This document shows, one piece after another, positions 45,351 to 55,435 of a DNA stretch of 64,000 nucleotides (positions within the stretch are counted from its first letter, which is position 1; the number at the start of each line of letters is the position of its first letter). This stretch comes from Rugamonas fusca (lineage in GTDB: Bacteria; Pseudomonadota; Gammaproteobacteria; Burkholderiales; Burkholderiaceae_D). Position numbers and translations under genes: made by a program. Below the pieces are notes generated by a model. It saw only the letters and a list, made by a program, of their open reading frames with translations. It was not told the DNA's origin and ran no database searches. The stretch lies in contig NZ_JACEZS010000021.1 in NCBI RefSeq assembly GCF_014042365.1, positions 1 to 64,000 of the forward strand. The letters are read 5' to 3'.

Positions 45351-47942
45351 ATGCTAGCTGCCTACCGCAACCAAGTCGCCGAGCGCGCATCCCTTGGCAT
45401 CCCTCCGCTGCCGCTGACCGCGGCCCAGACCACGGACCTGGTCGAACTCCTGAAGAATCCGCCAGCAGGTGAGGAACAATTCCTGGTCGAGCTGATCACC
45501 AACCGCGTGCCGGCCGGCGTGGACGACGCCGCCAAGGTCAAGTGCGCCTTCCTGGCCGCCGTCGCCAAGGGCACGGAAAGCTCGCCGCTGGTGTCGCGCG
45601 AACTGGCGACCCGCCTGCTGGGCACGATGCTGGGCGGCTTCAACATCAAGCCCATGATCGACCTGCTGGACGACGCCGTGGTTGGCGCCATGGCCGCCGA
45701 AGGCCTGAAGAAGACCCTGCTGATGTTCGACTACTTCCACGATGTGAAAGAGCTGGCCGACAAGGGCAGCGCCCGCGCCAAGGAAGTGCTGCAATCGTGG
45801 GCCGATGCCGAGTGGTTCACCTCGCGTCCCGAAGTGCCGCAAAGCCTGACCCTGACCGTGTTCAAGGTCTCCGGCGAAACCAACACCGACGACCTGTCGC
45901 CGGCACCGGACGCCACCACCCGTCCCGACATCCCGCTGCACGCGCTGGCGATGCTGAAGAACCCACGTCCCGGCATCAATCCGGACGTGCCAGGCTCGGT
46001 CGGCCCGATCAAGCAGATCGAAGCGCTGAAAGCCAAGGGCAACCTGGTCGCCTACGTGGGCGACGTGGTGGGCACCGGCTCGTCGCGTAAATCGGCCACC
46101 AACTCGGTGCTGTGGTTCACGGGCGAAGACATTCCTTTCATCCCCAACAAGCGTTTCGGCGGCGTGTGCCTGGGCGCCAAGATCGCTCCGATCTTCTACA
46201 ACACGATGGAAGATGCCGGCGCGCTGCCGATCGAGCTGGACGTGTCGCAAATGGAAATGGGCGACGTGGTCGAGCTGCGTCCATACGAAGGCAAGGCCCT
46301 GAAGAACGGCGCCGTGATCGCCGAGTTCAAGGTCAAGTCCGACGTGCTGTTCGACGAAGTGCGCGCCGGCGGCCGTATTCCGCTGATCATCGGCCGCGGC
46401 CTGACGGCCAAGGCGCGTGAAGCGCTGGGCCTGGCCCCATCGACCCTGTTCCGCCTGCCGCAGAACCCGGCCGATACCGGCCGTGGCTACTCGCTGGCCC
46501 AGAAGATGGTCGGCCGCGCTTGCGGCATGCCAGAAGGCCAGGGCATCCGTCCAGGCACTTACTGCGAACCGAAGATGACCACCGTGGGCTCGCAGGACAC
46601 CACCGGCCCGATGACCCGCGACGAGCTGAAAGACCTGGCTTGCCTGGGCTTCTCGGCCGACATGGTGATGCAGTCGTTCTGCCACACGGCAGCCTATCCG
46701 AAGATCGTGGACGTCAAGACCCACCGCGAACTGCCAGCGTTCATCGAGAACCGTGGCGGCGTGGCCCTGCGTCCGGGCGACGGCGTGATCCACTCGTGGC
46801 TGAACCGCCTGCTGCTGCCTGACACCGTCGGCACCGGCGGCGACTCGCACACCCGTTTCCCGATCGGTATCTCGTTCCCGGCCGGCTCGGGCCTGGTGGC
46901 CTTCGCCGCCGCCACCGGCGTGATGCCGCTGGACATGCCGGAATCCGTGCTGGTGCGCTTCAAGGGCAAGATGCAGCCTGGCGTGACCCTGCGTGACCTG
47001 GTCAACGCGATTCCGCTGTACGCCATCCGCCAGGGTCTGCTGACCGTGGACAAGAAAGGCAAGAAGAACATCTTCTCCGGCCGCATCCTGGAAATCGAAG
47101 GCTTGCCAGACCTGAAAGTGGAACAGGCATTCGAGCTGTCGGACGCCTCGGCTGAGCGTTCGGCCGCCGGTTGCACCGTGCACCTGGACAAGGCACCGAT
47201 CATCGAGTACATGAACTCGAACATCACGCTGATGAAATGGATGATCGCCACCGGCTACCAGGACAAGCGCACGCTGGAACGCCGCATCAAGGCCATGGAA
47301 GCCTGGCTGGCCAAGCCGGAACTGCTGTCGCCGGACGCGGACGCCGAATACGCTGCCGTGATCGAGATCGACCTGGCCGACATCCACGAGCCTATCGTTG
47401 CTTGCCCGAACGACCCGGATGACGTGAAGACCCTGTCGGAAGTCGCTGGCGCCAAGATCGACGACGTGTTCGTCGGTTCCTGCATGACCAACATCGGCCA
47501 CTTCCGCGCCGCTTCGAAGGTCCTGGAAGGCAAGTCGGACATCCCGGTCCGCCTGTGGATCGCGCCACCGACCAAGATGGACGCGCAAGTGCTGACGGCC
47601 GAAGGCCACTACGGCACGCTGGGCCGCACCGGCGCCCGCATGGAAATGCCGGGCTGCTCGCTGTGCATGGGCAACCAGGCGCAGATCCGCAAGGGCGCCA
47701 CCGTGATGTCGACCTCGACCCGTAACTTCCCGAACCGCCTGGGCCTGGACACCAATGTGTACCTGGGTTCGGCCGAACTGGCGGCCGTGTGCTCGGCGCT
47801 GGGCCGCATCCCGACCAAGGAAGAGTACATGTCGCAGATCGGCGTGCTCGACAAGAGCGCTGACCAGATCTACCGCTACATGAACTTCGACCAGATCGAA
47901 GAGTTCCGTTCGGTGGCCGACAAGGTGGAAGTCGGTGCCTGA
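45351..47942 (+). CDS. acnB: Aconitate hydratase B
   Basis: 863 residues, the normal AcnB length. N-terminal HEAT-like domain ([20 protein letters not shown]), swivel domain containing [20 protein letters not shown], and the catalytic core with iron-sulfur Cys ligands in [12 protein letters not shown] and [12 protein letters not shown]. It interconverts citrate and isocitrate in the TCA cycle and becomes an RNA-binding regulator when the 4Fe-4S cluster is lost. Codon use is strongly biased to GC-rich preferred codons, as in highly expressed genes. Preceded by a palindromic operator and followed by an intrinsic terminator. Confidence 0.98.
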   Translation: MLAAYRNQVAERASLGIPPLPLTAAQTTDLVELLKNPPAGEEQFLVELITNRVPAGVDDAAKVKCAFLAAVAKGTESSPLVSRELATRLLGTMLGGFNIKPMIDLLDDAVVGAMAAEGLKKTLLMFDYFHDVKELADKGSARAKEVLQSWADAEWFTSRPEVPQSLTLTVFKVSGETNTDDLSPAPDATTRPDIPLHALAMLKNPRPGINPDVPGSVGPIKQIEALKAKGNLVAYVGDVVGTGSSRKSATNSVLWFTGEDIPFIPNKRFGGVCLGAKIAPIFYNTMEDAGALPIELDVSQMEMGDVVELRPYEGKALKNGAVIAEFKVKSDVLFDEVRAGGRIPLIIGRGLTAKAREALGLAPSTLFRLPQNPADTGRGYSLAQKMVGRACGMPEGQGIRPGTYCEPKMTTVGSQDTTGPMTRDELKDLACLGFSADMVMQSFCHTAAYPKIVDVKTHRELPAFIENRGGVALRPGDGVIHSWLNRLLLPDTVGTGGDSHTRFPIGISFPAGSGLVAFAAATGVMPLDMPESVLVRFKGKMQPGVTLRDLVNAIPLYAIRQGLLTVDKKGKKNIFSGRILEIEGLPDLKVEQAFELSDASAERSAAGCTVHLDKAPIIEYMNSNITLMKWMIATGYQDKRTLERRIKAMEAWLAKPELLSPDADAEYAAVIEIDLADIHEPIVACPNDPDDVKTLSEVAGAKIDDVFVGSCMTNIGHFRAASKVLEGKSDIPVRLWIAPPTKMDAQVLTAEGHYGTLGRTGARMEMPGCSLCMGNQAQIRKGATVMSTSTRNFPNRLGLDTNVYLGSAELAAVCSALGRIPTKEEYMSQIGVLDKSADQIYRYMNFDQIEEFRSVADKVEVGA

Positions 47943-47978
47943 GGCACGCTAACGCCAGCGTCGTAGGCTGAGCGGAAC

Positions 47979-48014
47979 CCCGGCAAGTCGGCAACGACTT
48001 GCCGGGTTTTTTTT
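47979..48014 (+). terminator. Intrinsic terminator of acnB
   Basis: Perfect 12-bp stem CCCGGCAAGTCG / GCAA loop / CGACTTGCCGGG followed by eight T residues, 37 bp after the acnB stop. Confidence 0.95.
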
Positions 48015-48055
48015 ATTGCGCGATGGAGCGGCATCGCGATATCAATGGTAGGTGC

Positions 48056-48085
48056 TTGGTTGTTAAAATTATTATTTTATATAAT
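48056..48085 (+). promoter_or_regulatory. Candidate promoter of the PEP-CTERM gene
   Basis: TTGGTT at 48056-48061 and TATAAT at 48080-48085 with an 18-bp A/T-only spacer, just after the acnB terminator and 31 bp before the start codon. Confidence 0.5.
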
Positions 48086-48115
48086 AATTATGCTTTAATT
48101 TTTATTAAGGCTAAT

Positions 48116-48676
48116 ATGACTCTCCGCGCCATTGTCTGTGGGGCACTGTTTGGCATCGCCGGTGTGTGCTCCGCTGCCGACATGACCTATACGTACACGG
48201 GAAATTTTTTTGAGCATAACGACCTGACGGCCGAGCCGTCGCGCATGGTCGCGCATTTCGTGTTCGATTTTGATCACTCGCCGCAAGCAGCAGACAATAT
48301 TTATGCGATCAAGCGTTGGGATGTCAGTGCGGCTGGATTGTCTTTTAATCAGGCGACGCCTAGTTTCCTGCCACAATTTAAATTCGCCTTCGACGGCAAT
48401 ATGAACATTGTGGAATGGTATATGTCGGAGGCGAACACGTCGGGCTGGAGCGCATTTAGCTCTGCGGCGGGGCGCTTTAGCAATGGATACCCGGCCGAAG
48501 ATTTCGTCACGCCCTATGTGAACTGGGGGCAGTACGCCAGTGTCCAGGGTAAGCCCGGTGTGTGGACGGCATCGGCCGCGCCGGTCCCTGAGCCGGCCGC
48601 CTATCTGACGTTAATCGCCGGATTGGCTTGCTTGGCTGGCTTACGGCGCCGCTCCGGCAAGTCCCAGGCGACGTAA
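48116..48676 (+). CDS. PEP-CTERM sorting domain-containing secreted protein
   Basis: 186 residues from ATG 48116 with AAGG seven bases upstream. N-terminal signal peptide (MTLRAIVCGALFGIAGVCSA), a beta-rich body with no known catalytic motif, and a C-terminal tripartite sorting signal VPEPAAYLTLIAGLACLAGL followed by RRR. PEP-CTERM proteins are processed by exosortase (EpsH/XrtA type) and go to the cell surface or extracellular polysaccharide. No exosortase is in the window. Confidence 0.92.
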   Translation: MTLRAIVCGALFGIAGVCSAADMTYTYTGNFFEHNDLTAEPSRMVAHFVFDFDHSPQAADNIYAIKRWDVSAAGLSFNQATPSFLPQFKFAFDGNMNIVEWYMSEANTSGWSAFSSAAGRFSNGYPAEDFVTPYVNWGQYASVQGKPGVWTASAAPVPEPAAYLTLIAGLACLAGLRRRSGKSQAT

Positions 48677-48757
48677 GGGCGTGCATCGCCGGGACCACAG
48701 TTATCGGATGGTCGCGCGACGTGAGGCGCCTTCCTTGTGCGCCTCGCCCGCGCGGCC

Positions 48758-50287
48758 TCAGCGGCGCAACGCCTCGTGCTCGAGCGCGAACATGAAGCCG
48801 CCCCAGTGGCGGCCGTTCACGTACACCGGCTTGGACACCAGGACAAAAATGTCGCCGATGTCGCGCATATAGGCCTGGAACTGGAACGGGCGCGTGTCGT
48901 TGGCAACCTTGGACAGCATCTCGTTGCCATTGTGGAAGCGCTTGTCGCGGCAGTGGGCCGTGTCGTGCGCCACGTCGCCGGTGGGGCGCTGGCAGTATTT
49001 GCTCACGTGGGTGGGCGGGTAGACGTCGCCCACCGTGCACATGACGGCCAGGTCGCAACCGGGCACGCTGGCCGCCCATGCGTCGAATAATGGCTGGAAC
49101 AGTTTTTCGTAGGCGCCGTCGTAGCTGGTGTGGTATTGCTGCGGATTGGTGCCCGCGATCGGCTGAAAGCGGCGGTCGAACACGTCGTAGCCCTGGTCCA
49201 CCAGTTGCTGCAGGCCCCGTTCGCATGCGCGATGGCATTGTTCCAGGCGGGCGATCAGGTGGTCGAACGCTTCTTCGCCCAGGGTGTGCTTGCCCAGTTC
49301 GCTCATGCCATCTTGCGCCGCCGCCGTCAGCTTGCGCGACATGGCCAGGCAGGTATCCATGGCGCCGGCCATTTCCTGCGACAGCTTGCGCATCTGGCCC
49401 ACGTTCTCCGTGATGGTGTCGTTGTTGGTCGAGACAGTGTCCACGATACCGCGGATGGCGTCGATCTCGCGCGACACGCGCGCGCTGCTGCCGGCGAATT
49501 CATCGAGCTGGCGCGTGGTGCTGCCCATCACGCCGCAGGTCTGGCTGATGTTGTCCGTGATTGCGGCCGCCACGTCCGACGTGTGCTGTGAGTGCTGCTG
49601 GATGGCTTGCACCTGGCGCGTGACGGAGTCGGCCAGCGCGCGCGTTCGCGCCGCCAGCGTGCGCACCTCGGCCGCTACCACGGCGAAGCCGCGCCCCATC
49701 TCGCCGGCGCGGGCGGCCTCGATCGAGGCGTTGATCGAGAGCAGGTTGGTTTGTTGCGAAATGCCGGAGATCTGGTCCATCAGGCCCAGCGTGGAACTGG
49801 TGCCCTCGAGCAGCTTGCCTATGTTGGCATGAAAGGTCTGCATCACGTCGGCCGCTTCGCGCGCCTTGTCGTTGGCGGCAGCCACGTCGGCGCGGGTGGT
49901 GGCCATGCCGTTGGCCAGTTCGGTGGCATAGCCGGCGATATGGTTGATGCTCGACTGGACTTGCTGCACCTCGGCCGACGATTGCGCCGTCAGTGTGTAG
50001 ATATGGCTGGTCAGGTCTTGCTGGCGCTGGGAGTGCTCGCTGGCGGACTTGATCTGCTTGCCGATATGGGCCGCTTCCACCGACATGCCAATGTTATGGC
50101 CGCGCACCAGGCGCATCACCGGTTGCAGCAGGCCGCCGCTGTGATCTTGTCCCAGCCGCAGCAAGGCGACCCCGGCCACCGCGTAGCCGAGCGCCCACCA
50201 GGGGGCTCCGGAAGTCGTGAGCAGGGCTGCGCCGCCCAGCACCAGTAAGCCTTGGGCCGCCATGGGTTTGATCGTGAATTTGTTCAT
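48758..50287 (-). CDS. Methyl-accepting chemotaxis protein with C-terminal sensor domain
   Basis: 509 residues from ATG 50287. Two short hydrophobic segments near the N-terminus (about 9-24 and 30-45) are followed directly by the coiled-coil signalling domain with tip [20 protein letters not shown]. There is no periplasmic domain and no canonical HAMP. After the signalling region, residues about 360-505 form a PAS/Cache-like module ([53 protein letters not shown]), an arrangement known for some cytosolic-sensing chemoreceptors. It probably senses an internal signal. Divergent from the next chemoreceptor. Confidence 0.9.
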   Translation of the reverse strand: MNKFTIKPMAAQGLLVLGGAALLTTSGAPWWALGYAVAGVALLRLGQDHSGGLLQPVMRLVRGHNIGMSVEAAHIGKQIKSASEHSQRQQDLTSHIYTLTAQSSAEVQQVQSSINHIAGYATELANGMATTRADVAAANDKAREAADVMQTFHANIGKLLEGTSSTLGLMDQISGISQQTNLLSINASIEAARAGEMGRGFAVVAAEVRTLAARTRALADSVTRQVQAIQQHSQHTSDVAAAITDNISQTCGVMGSTTRQLDEFAGSSARVSREIDAIRGIVDTVSTNNDTITENVGQMRKLSQEMAGAMDTCLAMSRKLTAAAQDGMSELGKHTLGEEAFDHLIARLEQCHRACERGLQQLVDQGYDVFDRRFQPIAGTNPQQYHTSYDGAYEKLFQPLFDAWAASVPGCDLAVMCTVGDVYPPTHVSKYCQRPTGDVAHDTAHCRDKRFHNGNEMLSKVANDTRPFQFQAYMRDIGDIFVLVSKPVYVNGRHWGGFMFALEHEALRR

Positions 50288-50424
50288 GCTCGGTCGAAAG
50301 AGAGGATAGGGTGTTGACGAGAACGCAATATTAGCGCAACGCAAGCTTACCTGCATCTCGATAGTTCAGCCCGTCTACTGTTGTAATTGCGACTAAATAT
50401 TGCCCCAGTGGCACATTTATCCGC

Positions 50425-50454
50425 TTGGCAACATCTATTTGTGAAAAGTATAAT
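50425..50454 (+). promoter_or_regulatory. Sigma-70 promoter upstream of the second divergent chemoreceptor
   Basis: TTGGCA at 50425-50430 and a perfect TATAAT at 50449-50454, spacer 18 bp. The start of transcription is expected near 50461, at the first base of a compact two-hairpin unit. Confidence 0.65.
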
Positions 50455-50460
50455 GCGGCC

Positions 50461-50530
50461 CGCCGCGAACATGTTGTCAGCCATGCGGCGCCTAACTGCG
50501 GAGCAAGCCACGGCTTGCTCTTTGTTTTTT
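50461..50530 (+). ncRNA. Candidate small RNA or attenuated 5' leader
   Basis: Starting at the predicted transcription start, a hairpin CGCCGC ... GCGGCG (50461-50466 / 50485-50490) is followed by a second, terminator-like hairpin GAGCAAGCC / AC / GGCTTGCTC (50501-50520) and the T-rich tail TTTGTTTTTT (50521-50530). The second stem lies between the promoter and the chemoreceptor ATG at 50547. Either a RNA of about 70 nt is made, or transcription into the chemoreceptor gene is attenuated. No known RNA family was recognised. Confidence 0.45.
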
Positions 50531-50546
50531 CAGCCGGATCTAGACT

Positions 50547-52166
50547 ATGAAATTTGATAACTTAAAGATAGGCCACCGCCTCGGCATCCTGGCCACGTTC
50601 CTGATCGCGGCCATGCTGGCCGTGGGCGCGGCCGGTTGGTGGACCTTCAGCGCCATGGGCGCGCGCGGCGCGCAGGAAGTGGAGCGCGAAGAACGGCTGG
50701 TGATGGCGGTGGACGCGGCGCGCGGCGCCCAGGTGGAATTCAAGAAGCAGGTCCAGGAGTGGAAGGACACGCTGCTGCGCGGCGGCGACCCGGCCGCGTT
50801 TGACAAGTACAGCAAGGCCTTCGCGCACCAGCACACGCTGACCCAGGCGCGCCTGGCGACGCTGAAGACGGAACTGGGCCTGCTGGGGCTGGAGGCGCAG
50901 CGCGCCGACCAGGCCATGCAAGCCCACCAGACCCTGTTTGGACTATACCAGCAGGCGCTCCAGCAATATGATGGCGCCCATCCCGACAGCGCCCACGCGG
51001 TCGATGGCCTGGTCAAGGGTATGGACCGTCCCGTCAACCAGCAGATCGATGACATTGTCGCTTATGTGCAGCAGCAGGCGCACGGTTCGATGGCGGCCGC
51101 GCGCGCCGAGTTTGCGGCGCGCGGCGTGGCCGGCAGCCGGGAGTTGCTGGCCATGGTGGTCCTGGTCATCGTGGTCGGCACGGCCATGACGGCGTGGCTG
51201 GTGCGCGGCATCGTGCTGCCGCTGCAGCGCGCCATCGGCGTGGCCGAGACCGTGGCCAACGGTGACCTGACCAGCCAGATCGCGGCCGCCGGCGCCGACG
51301 AATCGGCCCAGCTGATGCAGGCGTTGGGTACCATGAACGGCAGCCTGGCGCGCGTGGTGGCGCAAGTGCGGGCCGGCAGCATCGGCATCGAGCTGGCGGC
51401 CGGCGAGATCGCCCAGGGCAATATGGACCTGTCGGCGCGCACCGAGTCGCAGGCCAGCGCCTTGCAGCAGACGGCCGCTTCGATGGTGCAGTTGACGGGC
51501 ACCGTGCGCCAGACGGCCGACCATGCGCAGCGTGCCAACCAGCTGGCGCTGGCCGCCTCCGACGTGGCCGCGCGCGGCGGCGAGGCCGTGGCCCAGGTGG
51601 TGACGACCATGAACGCCATCGACCAGGCCGCGCGCGGCATCGCCGAGATTACCAGCGTGATCGACGGCATCGCCTTCCAGACCAACATCCTGGCATTGAA
51701 CGCGGCCGTGGAGGCGGCGCGCGCGGGCGAGACGGGACGCGGCTTCGCCGTGGTGGCGACGGAAGTACGCAATCTGGCACAGCGTTCTGCGGCGGCGGCC
51801 CATGAGATCAAGGACTTGATCGACAATTCGGTGCGCCAGGTGCGCGCCGGCAGCGAGCTGGCCGACCACGCGGGCGCCACCATGCGCGATCTGGTGCACA
51901 GCATCGGCCAGGTGACGGACATCATGGCCGAGATCAGCGCGGCCAGCCGCGAACAGTCGCAGGGGCTGGAGCAGGTGAGCCGCGCCATGGTGGAGATGGA
52001 CGGCGTGACCCAGCAGAACGCGGCATTGGTGGAGCAGGCCGCCGCTGCCGCCGGCGCCATGCGCGACCAGGCTGGCCAGCTGACGGCCGCCGTCACCCAG
52101 TTCAAGCTGGGCGCGAACCACGCTGGCAACGCCGCCAACGCTGGCGTGCGCCGCATCGCGGCCTGA
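50547..52166 (+). CDS. Methyl-accepting chemotaxis protein
   Basis: 539 residues. TM1 at about 11-33, a four-helix-bundle periplasmic domain (about 35-185) with [22 protein letters not shown]2 at about 190-212, a HAMP domain (about 213-265) and a signalling domain with tip [20 protein letters not shown]. No CheR/CheB pentapeptide at the C-terminus (ends RRIAA). It has no coupling or kinase gene beside it. Expression may depend on read-through of the terminator-like hairpin at 50501-50530. Confidence 0.94.
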   Translation: MKFDNLKIGHRLGILATFLIAAMLAVGAAGWWTFSAMGARGAQEVEREERLVMAVDAARGAQVEFKKQVQEWKDTLLRGGDPAAFDKYSKAFAHQHTLTQARLATLKTELGLLGLEAQRADQAMQAHQTLFGLYQQALQQYDGAHPDSAHAVDGLVKGMDRPVNQQIDDIVAYVQQQAHGSMAAARAEFAARGVAGSRELLAMVVLVIVVGTAMTAWLVRGIVLPLQRAIGVAETVANGDLTSQIAAAGADESAQLMQALGTMNGSLARVVAQVRAGSIGIELAAGEIAQGNMDLSARTESQASALQQTAASMVQLTGTVRQTADHAQRANQLALAASDVAARGGEAVAQVVTTMNAIDQAARGIAEITSVIDGIAFQTNILALNAAVEAARAGETGRGFAVVATEVRNLAQRSAAAAHEIKDLIDNSVRQVRAGSELADHAGATMRDLVHSIGQVTDIMAEISAASREQSQGLEQVSRAMVEMDGVTQQNAALVEQAAAAAGAMRDQAGQLTAAVTQFKLGANHAGNAANAGVRRIAA

Positions 52167-52177
52167 GCGCTTCCGCT

Positions 52178-53113
52178 TCAGCCCAGCGATTTAATATAGC
52201 GGCCGTCCTCCTGCGCGCAATAGCTGGCGCAGGCCAGGCGGGCCGCGTTGGCCGCCGCATGCACCACCATCTCCGCGTTGGTGTGCAGGCACATGGAGAC
52301 GATGATGGACGGCGGCTCCGGCTGCACCGGCAGCTGCACGAACTCGCCGCTCTCCAGGTAGCTGCTGACGAACAGGCTGGGAATGGCGGCCACCCCATAG
52401 CCATCCTTGACCAGCTGGACGATGGCGGCCACCGACGGCGAGCAGGTGATGCGCGTCTGCTCGAGCGGAATGGCGGCCAGGTTGGCCATCTTGCTGACGA
52501 TTTCCTCCAGCGCCCGCTGCGGCGCCGTGCCCCGTCCAAAGGTGAGGATGGGCAGTGCCAGCAGGCGCTGATGCAGCCCTTCCTTGCGGCCATCGACCAG
52601 TCCCTTGCGGGCGATCCAGTGCACCGGGTAGGCGGCCAGCGCCTCGGACACGATGTCGCTGCTGTCCACCCCCTCGACCTGCACCACCAGATCCAGCTCG
52701 CGGGCCCGCAGGCGCCGTTCCAGCACGTTGCTGATGTCGACCGCCAGGTCGATTTCCAGTTCCGGATAGTTGGCGTTCATCTCCCGGATGTATTGCGCCA
52801 GCCAGCTGTGCACCACCGATTCGATCACCCCCAGCCTTAGCCGGCCGCGGATGGCGCTGTCCTTGCGGGCCGCCGCTTGCAGGCGGCGGGTGGCGTCCAC
52901 CACGGCCTTGGCATGGCTCAGCAGGTATTCGGCTTGCGCCGTGAGGCGGAACTCGCTGGCCTCGCGGTCCACCAGTTCCGTCTGCAATTCCTCCTCCAGC
53001 GCCTTGATGCGCAGCGAAATGGCGGCCGGCGTGGCATGCAGCGCGCGCGCCGTGGCGCGAAAGCTGCGCAACTGGGCGAGCGTGACGAAGGTTTCGAGGA
53101 AGCGTGTGTTCAT
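52178..53113 (-). CDS. LysR-family transcriptional regulator
   Basis: 311 residues. HTH at RFLETFVTLAQLRSFRATAR and LHATPAAISLRIKALEEELQ, followed by a substrate-binding domain (about 92-300). The AISLRIKALE recognition helix is usual for LysR proteins. It is divergent from the DUF1445 gene (165 bp away) and so is the probable regulator of the downstream transport/oxoprolinase cluster. Converges with the chemoreceptor gene. Confidence 0.9.
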   Translation of the reverse strand: MNTRFLETFVTLAQLRSFRATARALHATPAAISLRIKALEEELQTELVDREASEFRLTAQAEYLLSHAKAVVDATRRLQAAARKDSAIRGRLRLGVIESVVHSWLAQYIREMNANYPELEIDLAVDISNVLERRLRARELDLVVQVEGVDSSDIVSEALAAYPVHWIARKGLVDGRKEGLHQRLLALPILTFGRGTAPQRALEEIVSKMANLAAIPLEQTRITCSPSVAAIVQLVKDGYGVAAIPSLFVSSYLESGEFVQLPVQPEPPSIIVSMCLHTNAEMVVHAAANAARLACASYCAQEDGRYIKSLG

Positions 53114-53277
53114 GGCCGGCGGGGGAGGGTTGGAGCAAGAATACCTTAACCATAGTCCCGCGCATAGCGTTCAACGGTAAGAAAAACTATACAACAACAG
53201 CAAAAATTACTAGATAGCTCGCTGCACGCTTGAAGATTATTCTTACATCAATCCCCACACCAGCAGCGAGATTGAAC

Positions 53278-54051
53278 ATGACCCCACTCGAATTCCGACA
53301 CGCGGTACGCAACGGCCAGTTCCGCCTTCCCACGGCGGGCCAGTGCGGCGCCTACGCCCAGGCCAACCTGGTGATCCTGCCGCAGGCCCACGCCGACGCG
53401 TTCCTGCTGTTCTGCCAGCGTAATCCCAAGGCTTGCCCGTTGCTGGCCGTGGGCGAGCCTGGCCAGTGGAACGTGGCCGCGCTGGGCGCGGACATGGATC
53501 TGCGCGCCGACGTCCCCGGCTACAACATCTACCGCGACGGCCAGCTCGCCTCCCAGCCGCACGCGCTGCATGACGTATGGCGCGACGACCTGGTGGCCTT
53601 CGCCATCGGCTGCTCGTTCTCGTTCGAGCAGATGCTGATGGATGCCGGCATTGCGCTGCGCCATGTGGAGCAGCGCAGGAACGTGGCCATGTACCGCACC
53701 CATATCGATAATCAGAAGGCCGGCCCGTTCGGCGGCAAGCTGGTGGTGTCGATGCGGCCGATGAAGGCGCGCGACGCGATCCGCGCGATCCAGATCACCA
53801 GCCGCTATCCCGCCATCCACGGCGCCCCGGTGCACCTGGGCGACCCGGCCCTGATCGGCATCGCCGACATCGCCCAACCTGATTACGGCGACGCGGTGGC
53901 CATCGCCGCCGACGAGCTGCCCGTGTTCTGGGCCTGTGGCGTCACGCCGCAGGAAGCCATACGCGAAGCGCGACTGCCGCTCGTGATCACTCACCAGCCG
54001 GGCTACATGCTGGTGACGGACATTCCCAACGCCAGCCTGGCCGCGTTCTGA
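53278..54051 (+). CDS. DUF1445 protein (putative hydro-lyase / D-glutamate cyclase family)
   Basis: 257 residues from ATG 53278 with GAGA upstream. Full-length match in style to the YcsI/DUF1445 family: [93 protein letters not shown] and [12 protein letters not shown] with [13 protein letters not shown] near the end. Mammalian homologue DGLUCY converts D-glutamate to 5-oxo-D-proline; bacterial members are annotated as hydro-lyases. Located at the head of a cluster with an MFS transporter and an oxoprolinase-like enzyme, which fits that chemistry. Confidence 0.9.
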   Translation: MTPLEFRHAVRNGQFRLPTAGQCGAYAQANLVILPQAHADAFLLFCQRNPKACPLLAVGEPGQWNVAALGADMDLRADVPGYNIYRDGQLASQPHALHDVWRDDLVAFAIGCSFSFEQMLMDAGIALRHVEQRRNVAMYRTHIDNQKAGPFGGKLVVSMRPMKARDAIRAIQITSRYPAIHGAPVHLGDPALIGIADIAQPDYGDAVAIAADELPVFWACGVTPQEAIREARLPLVITHQPGYMLVTDIPNASLAAF

Positions 54052-54091
54052 ATTCATACCTTAGCACTGATAACAACGACGGAGACAAAGC

Positions 54092-55366
54092 ATGAACACC
54101 AGAGTCATACCCAGCATCGAGCAGGAAGGTTACTTCGCGTGGTTCCACGCCCTGACCGGCAAGGAGCGCCGCACCTTCTGGAGCTGCAAGGTCGGCTACG
54201 CGCTCGACGCGATGGATACCCAATTTCTCAGCTTCGTGATTCCCACACTGATCACCAGCTGGGGCCTGTCCAAGGGCGACGCCGGCCTGATCGGCACCGT
54301 CACCTTGCTCACCTCGGCCATGGGCGGCTGGCTGGCCGGCATCCTGTCGGACCGCATCGGCCGCGTCAAGACGCTGCAACTGACCATCCTGTGGTTCGCC
54401 TTCTTCACCGTGCTGTGCGGCCTGGCGCAGAACTTCAACCAGCTGCTGCTGGCGCGCGGCCTGATGGGCTTTGGCATGGGCGGCGAATGGACGGCCGGCG
54501 CCATCCTGATCGGTGAGGTGATCCGCGCCAAGGACCGGGGCAAGGCCGTCGGCATGGTGCAGGCCGGGTGGGCCATCGGCTGGGGCGTGTCGGCGCTGCT
54601 GTACGCGCTCATGTTCTCGCTGCTGCCGCCGGAATGGGCGTGGCGTTCGCTGTTCCTGCTGGGGATCTTGCCGGCCATGTTCGTGATCTTCATCCGCCGC
54701 TTCGTCGATGAGCCGGAACTGTTCGTGGCCCAGCAAAAGCAGCAGGAACGCGGCGCGCAGCGCGCCTCGTTCGCCGAGATCTTTTCGCCGAAGATGCTGA
54801 CCATAACGCTGCGCGCCGTGCTGCTGACCACCGGCGCCCAGGGCGGCTACTACGCCATCACCACCTGGCTGCCCACCTTCCTGAAAACGGAGCGCCACCT
54901 GACCGTGCTGGGCACGGGCGGCTACCTGGCGATGGTGATCGTCGGCTCCTACGTGGGCTACATCGTGAGCGCCTTCCTCACCGACCTGCTGGGCCGCAAG
55001 AAGAACTTCATCCTGTTCGCACTGGGCTCGCTGTGCATCGCTTTCGCCTACACCCGCTTGCCCGTCACCGACAGCGTGATGCTGTTCCTGGGCTTCCCGC
55101 TGGGCTTCTTCGTGTCCGGCGTGTTCAGCGGCATGGGCGCCTTCCTCACCGAATTGTTCCCGACCCGCGTGCGCGGTTCGGGGCAGGGCTTCAGCTACAA
55201 CATGGGCCGCGCCGTGGGCTCGCTGTTCCCGCTGATGATAGGCCTGACCAGCCACACCATGGCCTTGGGTGAAGCGATCGGCCTGTTCGCCGGCGCCGCC
55301 TACGGTGTGATGATCCTGGCCGCATTGACCCTGCCCGAGACGGCCGGCAAGAAGCTGGAAGCTTGA
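54092..55366 (+). CDS. MFS transporter (organic acid/H+ symporter type)
   Basis: 424 residues, 12 TM segments, GGAGA ribosome-binding site. Motif A in GWLAGILSDRIGRVKTL between TM2 and TM3, and RGLMGFGMGGEWTAGAIL in TM4-5, typical of the sugar/aromatic-acid or sialate-type symporters. Cytosolic loop with KQQERGAQRASFAEIF divides the two halves. Located between the DUF1445 gene (40 bp) and the oxoprolinase gene (69 bp), so its substrate is probably the compound they process. Confidence 0.92.
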   Translation: MNTRVIPSIEQEGYFAWFHALTGKERRTFWSCKVGYALDAMDTQFLSFVIPTLITSWGLSKGDAGLIGTVTLLTSAMGGWLAGILSDRIGRVKTLQLTILWFAFFTVLCGLAQNFNQLLLARGLMGFGMGGEWTAGAILIGEVIRAKDRGKAVGMVQAGWAIGWGVSALLYALMFSLLPPEWAWRSLFLLGILPAMFVIFIRRFVDEPELFVAQQKQQERGAQRASFAEIFSPKMLTITLRAVLLTTGAQGGYYAITTWLPTFLKTERHLTVLGTGGYLAMVIVGSYVGYIVSAFLTDLLGRKKNFILFALGSLCIAFAYTRLPVTDSVMLFLGFPLGFFVSGVFSGMGAFLTELFPTRVRGSGQGFSYNMGRAVGSLFPLMIGLTSHTMALGEAIGLFAGAAYGVMILAALTLPETAGKKLEA

Positions 55367-55393
55367 GTCATCAAGTATCGACAGTCGCAACTG

Positions 55394-55420
55394 AATCAAC
55401 AGAACCAACAGAACCAACTG
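55394..55420 (+). repeat. Three 9-bp direct repeats before the oxoprolinase gene
   Basis: Units AATCAACAG, AACCAACAG and AACCAACTG follow each other without gap 15 bp before the start codon. Probably replication slippage; might affect leader structure. Confidence 0.5.
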
Positions 55421-55435
55421 AAGCGAGACACCATC

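Noticed and set aside
45354-47609. Long minus-strand open frame opposite acnB
   Set aside because: Caused by GC-rich third positions of the highly biased acnB codons; the peptide has no recognisable family.
55394-55420. 9-bp tandem repeats as a phase-variation tract
   Set aside because: Only three imperfect units, located outside promoter boxes and coding sequence; likely simple slippage.
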